Origin: Mesostigma viride
Lineage: Eukaryota; Streptophyta; Mesostigmatophyceae; Mesostigmatales; Mesostigmataceae
Direction of reading: 5' to 3'
Length of the DNA stretch: 39,207 nt
Assembly (NCBI GenBank): GCA_009746045.1
Contig: RPFO01000098.1
Span: 1 to 39,207 of the forward strand
Shown here one piece after another: positions 29,143 to 37,097 of this stretch (positions are counted from its first letter, which is position 1; each line of letters opens with the position of its first letter). Below the pieces are notes generated by a model. That model worked only from the letters and a program-made list of their open reading frames with translations. It did not search any database and was not told the DNA's origin. Both the position numbers and the translations under genes were made by a program.

Positions 29143-31664
29143 TTTCCTAACTCGGACGAGACCCTGAATGCGCTGCCTGCTGACGGGGCGGAAACAGGTT
29201 TCCTTACCGAGGCACCACCGGGGTCGACACCGTTCGGGAGCGTGGATGGCGGTGTCGTTGCATCGGGCGAAATCGCGGACGATACGCAGCGAACATCGAC
29301 GGGTGATGCGACAAATATCGCGGATCGAGGCGCTAAATCGAGCGGACAGCGGATGGGCTCGAGGCAAACCAAATCCGCGACGAAAGCACCCAGACGCAAT
29401 CCGAAGGGGTCTAAAAGGCTGGGCGGTGTGCCGAAACCGGTCGCAGCGCCCGGAAGTGAAGTGCCATTTGATCCATCGGTCGATGATAGACCAGAGACGA
29501 TCACTACCCCCTCTTTACGCTCGGATCTACACAATCCACGCGGGCACAAGGGATGGATGTACCGAATCCCCTGATGTTGGCGGCGGCGGCGATATCGGAC
29601 GCAGCGGGCACGAATGATGGACAAAGCGGCTTCCGGCACAATGGCGGCTTTGCGGAGATCGCGGCACAGCCCGCGACCTTTGGCGACACATTGAATTTGC
29701 TTCGAGTATTCAAACATCTACTCAAACCATCGGTTCAGAAACAAGACAATGATTCGGAAGAAAACAACGGACGTGAAGTTGTATCGGGTGCGAAAAAACC
29801 CTCTGTGTTCTTTTTCAATCAGACGCCTAACGATCGCGCGACGGAGGATGCCCCGACGTCTCCGCCACGCGATCCTCGGATAGACCCGATTCCCGGAGAC
29901 GACGACTACTTATTCGGGAGACTGGGCAAAGCGTTCGTTTACAGACTGTGGGGCGAAATTGGGAGGTTGAAAGAGTCGGAACAAAGAGAAATGGTGAAAG
30001 AGCATATGTTACCCACGCTAGAGGTGTTATCGAGATCTCCTATGACGAACGAGGACAATTACGATCACATGAAGACGTTGTTGGATGATAAACACCCGCA
30101 CACAAAAAGCCTCCCTGGAGCCAATATGAGCGACCTATTGGCACATCCGACAGAACGAGAATCGGCGCCGCCCGAACAGATCGAGAAAATGTTCAAATTG
30201 TCCTCGTTTCGATCCATCAACGAGCAATGGCAAAATTTGCAAAGGACGGTGAAGCTCGTTCTAGACGATCCTGTGGCCTCGGAGTACATCAAAAGCAATG
30301 CATCGCGTGCAAGCGATCAGGCCGATCATCAGCTACAAGGCGTTCTCGACGTGTTTGCTAGCGAGATATTTAACATGAACGTCCCGGAGAGCATACGCGC
30401 GAAAGGGGCACACGAACGCGCGTCGTCGGAACTTTCGCCGCATGTACGCAAACTTATCGAAGATGCTTCCCAACGACTGGCGAAACTGACGTCGCTTCTA
30501 GAAGCAGAGTACCGCGGAGGGAGAAACGCGACAAGTGACACGCAATCGTCCAGCGCGGGTCAGCATGCCCCGGCAAATCCTAGCGCGCGTTTTTCAGATG
30601 AGGACCGAGACGAGATGGATAAATGGAATTTGGATGTGGACATAGAAGAAGGGGCGGCCGAGGCGCGACGAGCGGCAGAGGAGCAGCGATCTGCCGAGGC
30701 GCAAGCGCAACAGGCGTGGGCCGAACAACGGGCGGCACAGGAGGCGCAAGCGCAACAGGCGTTGGCTGAACAACGGGCGGCACAGGAGGCGCAAGCGCAA
30801 CTGGCAGCGCAACACGCGGCCCAAATAGCGCAAGCGCAACAGGCGTGGGCCGAACAGCGGGCGGCACAGGAGGCGCAAGCGCAACAGGCGTTGGCTGAAC
30901 AACGGGCGGCACAGGAGGCGCAAGCGCAACAGGCGTTGTGGGCCGAACAATGGGCGGCACAGGAGGCGCGAGCGCAACAGGCGTTGTGGTCCGAACAACG
31001 GGCGGCACAGGAGGCCAAATTAGCGCAGGAGCTACAAACGTGGCGGGACGAACAACAGGCGGCTACTGCGCGATGGAAAGCGGACCAACTGGCGGCTTTG
31101 GAAGCCGGATCGCAAGAAGCGCCCCCTGCACGAGCGACAGAGTTTGAAAAACAGTCGGACCATACGACAGATGCGCAGGGAGGCGGGGTCGGCGCGGACA
31201 GCACTCTTCCACGCACAACAAACAAGTTCAGATACTTGAGACCAGGCGAACAGGCTAAACGTAATGCCCGGTCGCAATACAGGGAGGCCTCTAGAAGCGC
31301 GAAATCTGACGCTGCCGAGGTAAATTTCTCTGTAAAACGCCAACTAGCGCTTCAGGAACAAAGGAATGAGTTGGTAGATTTACTCAACTTACCCGATTCT
31401 CCGAAGTCCGAAGCCGGGTCTGTGATAGATCCCGACTCTCTGGTCATTCCGAAAAATAAAGGAGTAGTCGAAAAGGCGAAAGATGCGGCGATCGCCTTTA
31501 TGACACGAGTAGCGAAACGTAGAAGGCTGACCGATGGATGGAGTCCTGGATTTGTGGAAAGTGTCGTGGGTCACGGGCTATCCAGTTTCGGGTATAAATC
31601 GAGCGGCGGTGGTTCTAGCAAACTCGATACAATTCCATTGTTTCCCGCTGTCACCGGTCATTGA
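29143..31664 (+). pseudogene. C-terminal part of the large repeat-rich viral protein
   Basis: Resumes the repeat unit broken at 20961 (PNSDETLNALPADGAETGF, then TEAPPGSTPFGSVDGGVV). This frame reaches a stop at 29574. A one-base change at or near the C5 run at about 29506-29510 moves it to the frame that runs from 29493 to 31664. That frame also has an ATG at 29553 and could be used alone (703 codons). The downstream part is helical and charged. It then holds about seven 15-residue repeats of the type AQAQQAWAEQRAAQE (30699-31020, 45-bp period), a likely long coiled coil, and ends in a Ser/Gly-rich tail. The rejoined protein would be about 1,450 residues. I do not recognise it; a coiled-coil structural protein is plausible. 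Confidence 0.7.
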
Positions 31665-31977
31665 CGCGCGCCCCTTGTCTACCGACACTCTTCGTGCTCG
31701 TCACGGGGTTGCGCGCGTCGTCCGGCGCCGACTTCGGCCCGGCGTCAGGGAACATGCGCGCCCGGGACGGCATCAACGTCTTCAGTAAGAAGTAGATGCC
31801 CGTCAACAGCACCGAGATGTCCGCCTTCTTCGTGGCGCGGTAGGACCCCGAAAAGACCACCAGCGCCTTCACCACGTCGCAGTGGATGTCGAAATCGTAC
31901 GGCAAAACGGACGTGAGGGCGTACGAGAATACGAACGACGTCGCCGACAGCGCTTCCGACACGATCGGGTGATCCAT
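31651..31977 (-). CDS. Small probable membrane protein
   Basis: 108 codons from ATG 31977 (MDHPIVSEAL). Hydrophobic stretches SATSFVFSYALTSVLP and ISVLLTGIYFLLKTL suggest two membrane segments; the C-terminus is polar. Its stop overlaps the end of the plus-strand gene at 31664 by 14 bases, a tight convergent pair. Protein-like sequence continues upstream of this ATG (NYAAYWYAWWSVPLA). An ATG at 32051 would reach it if one base were added to the T4 run at 32021-32024. That gives about 132 residues starting ~35-50 bases from the TATA-rich spacer, so the real start may be 32051. Function unknown. Confidence 0.6.
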   Translation of the reverse strand: MDHPIVSEALSATSFVFSYALTSVLPYDFDIHCDVVKALVVFSGSYRATKKADISVLLTGIYFLLKTLMPSRARMFPDAGPKSAPDDARNPVTSTKSVGRQGARVNDR

Positions 31978-32082
31978 TGCGAGCGGAACCGACCACCAAG
32001 CGTACCAATACGCGGCATAATTTTCGTGAGCGGATCGAATGATACCGTCATCTGTCACGGGTTCGCGTCCGCCACGGAATTT

Positions 32083-32104
32083 GTATACGGATAAATTATA
32101 TCCG
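32083..32104. promoter_or_regulatory. TATA-rich spacer between divergent viral genes
   Basis: GTATACGGATAAATTATATCC precedes the helicase ATG at 32105. It also lies upstream of the minus-strand membrane-protein gene. Similar short TATA-rich spacers separate the other divergent pairs at 35182-35244 and 38378-38419, so a shared bidirectional promoter is inferred. Confidence 0.55.
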
Positions 32105-34327
32105 ATGGCTCCGATCGAGCCCGGCCTCGACGACGCGATCGTACCGGTCCTCGCCGAGCAGGTACGAATACGCGAAGAGAGGGGGCCGGGGCGAGGTCTC
32201 GGGCTGGGAAGGGGGGCGAGGGACGCGGATATGACGGACGCGGGGGATGTACCCGAGGCGATCCGGGACACTCGGACCGTCCGAGTGGACGAGGGGGGCG
32301 GGGGAGGGGGGGAGGGAGAGGAGGACGGAGACGATGTCCTGGACAGCCAGGAGGACGGGGTCTTGCGGGACTTCCGCCGCGGCCTGGCGACCGACGAGGA
32401 CGTCAAGGAGTTTCCGAGGGCGTGCAAGGGCATGTCGGACGACGCGCTCGGCGAGTACCTCCACACGCTGAAGGCCGCCGTCGTCGATTGTCCCGTGGTC
32501 GAGATCCTGTGCGACATCTTCGAGCTCGGGCCGGAAGATCCGGACGGGATGAGCCCCGGGGAGCGCCACGCGGCATGTTGGCAGAAGGTGGACACGGCGG
32601 ACGACGTGAACGACCTTTGCAAGTCCGTGGAGACGCGGATGGTGTGCGCGACCGGCAAGATCTTCAACCTGATCGCCGAGGTGGAGGAGCGCAGGGGGCA
32701 GGGGCTGGAGGTGTGGATGGACACCCTGTTCTTCGCCCACTCGCGCGTCTTCTCCCTCCGCGAGGCTGTGTGCAGCGTGGTCGAGGCGCGCGTCCCGAAA
32801 AAGGTCCGGGAGAACTTGCCGCGTTTGACGGTGCGGCTGAGCTCCGGCGCGGGGGAACTGAAAGAGTACCAGCGCCTGCTCCTCATCATCTCCGCGCAAT
32901 GGAACGTGCTGAAGCTGAGGAAGGGGGCGGACGGCGACGACGGCGTGTACGCGCGCGTGTTCACGAGCGAGGGGCACGACACCCACTTCTGGGAACGGCT
33001 CATGTCGGTGGAGGAGTGGATCACCAAGCAGACCGACACAGGCAACCCGATGGTGTGGAAGATGATGACGAACGAGAACGGCAACAAGAAGCGGCTCGTG
33101 GAGAACATCATCGGGTCCTCGGCGTTCGACTTCGCGGTCAAGCCGAAAGATCGCCACGTGTTCGCGTTCGCCAACGGGATCTACAGGACGGACGTCGACG
33201 AGTTCTATCCGTACCCCGCCCGCGACCTCCCCGACGACGTGGGCGCGTGTCGCTATTTCGAGAACGTCGTCATGAACACGGACCTTTTCGAGGAAGGCGC
33301 GTTCCGAGGGGACTACGAGACGGGCGAGTGGTTCGACATCCCGACGGAGGGCGTCACGAAGGTGTTGAACGACCAGAATTACACGGACGACGTGCACCGG
33401 GCGTTCTGGGCGCTGGGTCTGGGGCGGATGCTGTACTCCCTCAAAGAACTCGAGAAGTTCGAGGTCATGGTGTTCCTCAAGGGCATCGCCGGATCGGGCA
33501 AGTCGACCCTGGTCCGCATCGTCGAACTCATCTTCAAACAGGACGCCGGCGTCCTTTCTAACAACATCGAGCCCCTGTTCGGCCTGTCCCAGCACAAGGA
33601 CAAGTACTGCATCTACACGTACGAGCTGAACGAGAAGTTTGCGCTCGAGCAGGCCGAGTGGCTGTCCCTCGTGAGCGGGGAGAAGATGAGTCTGGCGCAG
33701 AAGTACAAGGACGCCCTCAGCCAGGAGTGGAAGTCGCCCTACCTGGCGGCGGGCAACCGGATGTTCTGCAGGGGGGACAACGCCAGCCAGATCATCCGCC
33801 GCCTCGTGCTGTTCCCGTTCGACAAGAAGCCCGCGCAGGACGACCGCATGGACGAACTCATCGCGTCGAACATCGCCAACATCCTCGTCAAGTCCAACCG
33901 CGCGTATCGCAAGTTGATCGAATACGTGGCGCACAGGAACATCCACACGTGTCTCCCCGTCCAGTTCACCACGTGGAGGAACCACGCGCAGATGTCGTCG
34001 AACCCTCTCATCACCTTCCTCAACACGGTGTCCTGGGTGGAGAAGGGTGACGGTTTCTACTGCCCGTGGGAGATGTTCCAGCGCCGGTTCAACGAGTGGT
34101 TGCGACAGAGGGACCCCCGCACGCGCGTCGTGTTCGACGAGGACTTCTACAAGCACGTGTTCACGGAGAACGGCATCCAGCTCGTCCTGGAGAGGGTCAC
34201 CAAGCACTACCCGCGCGGGAGTGATCGGAAGAAGAGGTGCTTCTTCTTGTACGGCGTGGACGTCGGCGACGAGAGCGGCGACGTCGAGGACTTCCCCGAG
34301 AACGCGGACGTCCAGGGACGCGTGTGA
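32105..34327 (+). CDS. D5-like superfamily 3 helicase
   Basis: 740 residues. The replicative helicase of nucleocytoviruses, virophages and related viruses, forming a hexameric ring that unwinds viral DNA. Residues 1-90 are acidic and Gly-rich, probably disordered. Residues ~90-290 are helical without a recognisable primase motif. The D5_N-like region follows (EEWITKQTDT, AFANGIYRTDVDEF). Then comes the SF3 core: Walker A GIAGSGKST at 460-468, Walker B-like YTYELNEKF with E507, and sensor AGNRM with N551. The C-terminal region (~600-740) matches pox D5-type tails. Start chosen at 32105 because it directly follows the TATA spacer; an in-frame ATG at 32039 would overlap that spacer. The frame is intact, unlike several neighbours. 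Confidence 0.93.
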   Translation: MAPIEPGLDDAIVPVLAEQVRIREERGPGRGLGLGRGARDADMTDAGDVPEAIRDTRTVRVDEGGGGGGEGEEDGDDVLDSQEDGVLRDFRRGLATDEDVKEFPRACKGMSDDALGEYLHTLKAAVVDCPVVEILCDIFELGPEDPDGMSPGERHAACWQKVDTADDVNDLCKSVETRMVCATGKIFNLIAEVEERRGQGLEVWMDTLFFAHSRVFSLREAVCSVVEARVPKKVRENLPRLTVRLSSGAGELKEYQRLLLIISAQWNVLKLRKGADGDDGVYARVFTSEGHDTHFWERLMSVEEWITKQTDTGNPMVWKMMTNENGNKKRLVENIIGSSAFDFAVKPKDRHVFAFANGIYRTDVDEFYPYPARDLPDDVGACRYFENVVMNTDLFEEGAFRGDYETGEWFDIPTEGVTKVLNDQNYTDDVHRAFWALGLGRMLYSLKELEKFEVMVFLKGIAGSGKSTLVRIVELIFKQDAGVLSNNIEPLFGLSQHKDKYCIYTYELNEKFALEQAEWLSLVSGEKMSLAQKYKDALSQEWKSPYLAAGNRMFCRGDNASQIIRRLVLFPFDKKPAQDDRMDELIASNIANILVKSNRAYRKLIEYVAHRNIHTCLPVQFTTWRNHAQMSSNPLITFLNTVSWVEKGDGFYCPWEMFQRRFNEWLRQRDPRTRVVFDEDFYKHVFTENGIQLVLERVTKHYPRGSDRKKRCFFLYGVDVGDESGDVEDFPENADVQGRV

Positions 34328-34382
34328 ACGCGTGCGCGTCCATCTCGGATGTGGGAGGGTGACAAGAGTGGTTGAATGAGTT

Positions 34383-34405
34383 CCTTTATTTTTATGAATA
34401 AAAGG
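34383..34405 (+). terminator. AT-rich hairpin after the helicase gene
   Basis: CCTTTATTTTTATGAATAAAAGG is a near-palindrome 55 bases past the helicase stop and includes AATAAA. AT-rich hairpins of this kind end transcripts in several algal and amoebal DNA viruses. Confidence 0.55.
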
Positions 34406-34478
34406 TCCTTTATTTCATCGCGATCCACGGATCGATCGAATAAAAATTAAGCCTCATTATACGTATAACGCGAACACA

Positions 34479-34742
34479 ATGACGTCTCTTATGCTAGCAC
34501 ATCCCGCATGGTCCGAACGCAGAATCGCTCCGTCGGCCCGCACCCGCTCTCCGTGGGGCGGCGTGTCGGCCGCGGGGCCGCAATTATCCGTCCGCGGCCG
34601 GTGCGAACTCGCGAACGATGTCCTGTGCGAGCTGGGGATCCGCAGATTCGCGACGACGGACGACGTCCTTGAGCTGGGGAACGGGCTGTTGCTGGGCCTG
34701 CTGACGCTCTGGCTCATCCGCCGGGGCGCGGACAGCTCCTGA
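34479..34742 (+). CDS. Small protein with C-terminal membrane segment
   Basis: 87 residues from ATG 34479, preceded by TTATACGTATAACGCG. The C-terminus LELGNGLLLGLLTLWLIRRG looks like one transmembrane helix followed by a basic stop-transfer. The N-terminal half is Ser/Arg/Ala-rich. Its end overlaps the convergent gene at 34714 by 29 bases. No family recognised. The competing minus-strand frame at 34457-34903 is Arg/Gly-rich and less protein-like. Confidence 0.5.
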   Translation: MTSLMLAHPAWSERRIAPSARTRSPWGGVSAAGPQLSVRGRCELANDVLCELGIRRFATTDDVLELGNGLLLGLLTLWLIRRGADSS

Positions 34743-35181
34743 GGTTCAGTCCGAGCCGTCGGATGGCGTCTCGAGTGGACGTCGGGACCGCCGCCGCGTC
34801 GGGCTTGGATCCTCGCGACGCCCGCTTCTTCCCCCGCGATGTCTTGGACGCGGCCGGGGCGCGGTCGGAGGCGCACGCGGGTTTCGCCCTCTCCGATCCC
34901 CACTCGACGTACACGTGGTTAACCCCGACTTGCTTGACGCGGAACCCCCGGCGGACGAGTCTTTTCCCAATCGCGCGCACCATGGCCGAGCAGTCGTACA
35001 GCGGGACGCCGAACTGGTACATCGGGACGGTGTGGAACAGGAACGTCCTCCCCTGCTTGGCGCTCGTCTCTATGTTGCTCTCGACGGCGGCCAAGAGCCG
35101 GTCTTCGACCGCGCGCTTCGCCCTCTCCGAACTCTTCGTCAGCCTCGCGGCGACGTCGGCGGTCACTCGCGCTCCGATCAT
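34714..35181 (-). CDS. DUF5759-like nucleocytovirus protein
   Basis: 155 residues. The core at ~48-94 (FHTVPMYQFGVPLYD, then LVRRGFRVKQVGVNHVYVEW) follows a pattern common in giant-virus proteins of unknown function: a G-x-P-L-Y-D turn, an L-R-x-x-G-F-x-V strand and a closing N-x-[LV]-[YF]-[VI]-x-W. I associate this with the DUF5759-type family from memory. The N-terminus is a basic helix, the C-terminus a Lys/Arg/Ser-rich tail, so nucleic-acid contact is possible. It is divergent from the zinc-ribbon gene at 35245. Confidence 0.65.
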   Translation of the reverse strand: MIGARVTADVAARLTKSSERAKRAVEDRLLAAVESNIETSAKQGRTFLFHTVPMYQFGVPLYDCSAMVRAIGKRLVRRGFRVKQVGVNHVYVEWGSERAKPACASDRAPAASKTSRGKKRASRGSKPDAAAVPTSTRDAIRRLGLNLRSCPRPGG

Positions 35182-35244
35182 GGTGATATCGCCGCGGGCG
35201 AGTGACAGCGGACATCTATTATATCCTCGGTTATATTAGGACCC
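35182..35244. promoter_or_regulatory. Bidirectional TATA-rich promoter region
   Basis: 63 bases between the ATGs of divergent genes hold TATTATATCC and GGTTATATTAGG. The plus-strand copy ends 9 bases before ATG 35245. A viral promoter is inferred from position and from similar spacers at 32083 and 38378. Confidence 0.55.
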
Positions 35245-35846
35245 ATGGAGATCGAGGGGGGTTCCGCGACCCCGGCGACGGCGGCCGAAGAATCCGCCGT
35301 GACGCACGCGTACTTCCTCCCGTGCCGCGGCAGGCCCGGCAGGGTCGCGATCTCCTCGCGATGGTCGTGGCAGGAGATCCGACGGTTCCTCCCGGCCCCC
35401 GAGCTGTGCGAGATACTGAAACCCGCCCTGACGCAGCCGTCCGACCGCGCGATCGGGTGTACGCGTCCAAAAAAGGCGCGAACGCGGTCAACGCGACCGC
35501 CTCGAGGATCCTGGAATGGGCCGTGACCGGCGACGTTCTCCTCCTGAAAACGCGGGACCGAGACGATCTCCCGACGGCGGTGCTGGACATCACGGCGGAC
35601 GACGTGTACATCATGCACGATTTCGCCAAGGACGCGTGGGTCCGCGTGCTGTGTCGCGAACCCTCGGTATTCGTGATCCCGCGCGCCTTTCGGTGCCGCC
35701 AATGCGACAAACCGTACATGCCCGTCGGCGGATGCGTGGACACGTGTCAATGCGCTCGCGAATGTCCGTGGGCGCCGAATCCGGCCCGGCGCCTCTCCAA
35801 ACCGTGCACGTTCTCCTCCCCGCTAATTTTTCTGCGGGATAGGTAA
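35245..35846 (+). CDS. Zinc-ribbon protein with a -1 frame change at an A6 run
   Basis: Starts at ATG 35245 (MEIEGGSATP) and reads HAYFLPCRGRPGRVAISS and LCEILKPALTQPSDRAIG. At 35468-35475 the sequence is C-AAAAAA-G, and the coding signal moves to the -1 frame: GANAVNATASRILEWAV, DVYIMHDFAKDAWVRVL. The C-terminus has C-x2-C, C-x3-C and C-x3-C groups (FRCRQCDKPYMP, GCVDTCQCARECPW), a zinc-ribbon-like fold. It ends at TAA 35844-35846, about 200 residues in all. The in-frame codons at the break read AAA AAG after an A, a known -1 slippery heptamer. A lost A would give the same product. Function unknown; a transcription or DNA-binding role is possible. Confidence 0.65.
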
Positions 35847-35866
35847 AGACGCCCGCGCCGACGACG

Positions 35867-36121
35867 ATGGCGTTCCCTATCATGAACCAGACCAACGAGG
35901 TGCCGATGACCAAGACGACGATGTGCGTGCCGTCCGACCGGAGACGCACCGACCCTCGCCCCGTGTACGAATCTCCCCTGTTCCTGGCCGGGCTCGCGGC
36001 CGTCCTCGTGGGCGGGTTCTTCGTGTACCGGAGATACGCGTCCGGAGGCGGCGCCGGGGCGTTCGCGGGAGGCGAGGCGGGAGGCGAGGGTTTCGCCGCG
36101 GCCAACAACCTGATTTCGTGA
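35867..36121 (+). CDS. Small single-pass membrane protein
   Basis: 84 residues from ATG 35867. One membrane helix (SPLFLAGLAAVLVGGFFVYR) is followed by a Gly/Ala-rich tail ending AAANNLIS. The hairpin CCCGC-loop-GCGGG at 35819-35838, just inside the end of the upstream gene, may terminate it. Small Gly-rich single-pass proteins are common virion membrane components, but no family is recognised. Confidence 0.6.
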   Translation: MAFPIMNQTNEVPMTKTTMCVPSDRRRTDPRPVYESPLFLAGLAAVLVGGFFVYRRYASGGGAGAFAGGEAGGEGFAAANNLIS

Positions 36122-36317
36122 TCGGATCGTCCGCGGTCCGATCGAGTGCGTTCCAATGAGACGAAAGAAAAACTGGGGCTATAGGTATACAGAAATCCTT
36201 CACCAGGCGGCCAGTCCGCCCTTCCTCACGTAGGTCTACCGTCCGTCCGATGACGTCGACACTTCCATAACGTGGAGCCGTGCAATGAAACGGTAGGACA
36301 GTTAAGGTAATGGGATC

Positions 36318-36344
36318 TTTCATTAAATGATTCATGGAATGAAA
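36318..36344 (-). terminator. Hairpin downstream of the BRO/AntA-like gene
   Basis: TTTCATT (36318-36324) pairs with AATGAAA (36338-36344). It lies 14 bases past the stop of the minus-strand gene ending at 36358. Short and weak. Confidence 0.35.
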
Positions 36345-36357
36345 CGAACCATGGCCG

Positions 36358-36786
36358 TCACAAAACCGACGCCAGTCTCTCCTCCATCCGTCTCACTCTG
36401 TCTTCGAGGTCCTTAGACGCCGATATAGCCGTCATCACCCTCTGAATGGTTTCCTCTTGAGCGATTTCGTGCAGGGTCCTTTCGACCGCTAGGAAGTACC
36501 AGCGGGCTCTCCGTCCCGTTTCCGTGTTGCTCGCCATAGCCAGATTCTTGAACCCCTCTTTGTTCAGCCAGATGTCCGAATCCGCGCCGTCGCGGACCTT
36601 GATCTTGACGAACTCCAGACCCCGTTGCAGGACCCGTTTCGCGGTCGCGGACGCTTCCGAACGATTCGCGTAGCCCAGCCATTCCCACGTGGTAGACAGG
36701 GGGATCGAAAAACCGCCCGCCTTTGGCGAAAGAGTCGCCTTCGTGATCACCGCCATGACCTCTTCTTCGCGTTTGTCCTCGTTCAT
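36358..36786 (-). CDS. BRO/AntA-like (MSV199-type) DNA-binding domain protein
   Basis: 142 residues from ATG 36786 (MNEDKREEEV); ATG 36756 (MAVITKATL) is the other good start. The N-terminal region (FSIPLSTTWEWLGYANRSEA) resembles the helix-turn-helix opening of antirepressor-type domains. Residues ~73-102 (WLNKEGFKNLAMASNTET, then GRRARWYFLAVE) follow the pattern seen in AntA and MSV199 domains: substrate-like hydrophobic, K-x-L-x-M-x-x-x-T-x-x-G-R-x-x-R-x-Y/W-F-x-x-x-E. The C-terminus is a coiled coil (LEDRVRRMEERLASV). Such proteins are frequent in nucleocytoviruses and baculoviruses, where they regulate viral or host transcription. Nearly convergent with the small membrane-protein gene at 35867-36121. 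Confidence 0.7.
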   Translation of the reverse strand: MNEDKREEEVMAVITKATLSPKAGGFSIPLSTTWEWLGYANRSEASATAKRVLQRGLEFVKIKVRDGADSDIWLNKEGFKNLAMASNTETGRRARWYFLAVERTLHEIAQEETIQRVMTAISASKDLEDRVRRMEERLASVL

Positions 36787-37009
36787 CGTGCGTGATAGGG
36801 TAGCAGACCGCGAACAGTCTAGCCTCACACATGGCATGGATTATGTAGCCGCCGCGAACGAACGCTCCGTCCGACGATCTGTCTATCGCTACTAACTCGA
36901 GTCCGGGGCGGGTCTCCGTCCGCGTCCCGCGATCTCTCTCGATCTTCTCCTTGTTTCTTCGTCCTTGCGTGTCTCTGTCCTTCTTTCCCGGGCACCCGCC
37001 CACCCCTTC
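36787..37009. other. Leader region of the BRO/AntA-like gene, no gene seen
   Basis: Between the BRO/AntA start and the tRNA-like element. No TATA box stands out; pyrimidine-rich plus strand near 36925-37000. Confidence 0.35.
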
Positions 37010-37073
37010 GTCTGCTCGGGTCGGCCGAGCGACCCCGCGAGGGGTCGCGGTGGGTTCGATCCCCACAGCAGAC
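37010..37073 (+). tRNA. Miniature tRNA-like cloverleaf (64 nt)
   Basis: Perfect 7-bp acceptor stem GTCTGCT/AGCAGAC (37010-37016 with 37067-37073). Two-base linker. Perfect 4-bp D stem GGTC/GACC around GGCCGAGC (37019-37034). A 4-5-bp stem CCGCG/CGCGG around AGGGGT (37035-37050). Perfect T arm GTGGG-TTCGATC-CCCAC (37050-37066) matching the B box. The 5' GGCCGAGCG resembles the A box. Compared with a normal tRNA it lacks a variable loop and has a 6-base anticodon loop, so GGG (Pro) as anticodon is only a guess. No CCA is encoded. It could be a functional tRNA mimic, a decayed tRNA, or an integration remnant. Confidence 0.45.
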
Positions 37074-37097
37074 CGTACGATGACTAGATCCGCCGAC

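Noticed and set aside
31978-33174. Minus-strand open frame joined to the membrane protein at 31651
   Set aside because: The part beyond about 32051 lies antisense to the helicase and is Ser/Arg-rich noise. Only the last ~110-132 codons look like a protein.
32096-34207. 703-codon minus-strand open frame antisense to the helicase
   Set aside because: It is rich in Val, Arg, His and Leu without motifs and mirrors the codon bias of the GC-rich helicase gene; a shadow frame.
34457-34903. Minus-strand 148-codon frame overlapping 34479-34742
   Set aside because: Arg/Gly/Pro-rich with no hydrophobic pattern and overlapping two better-supported genes.
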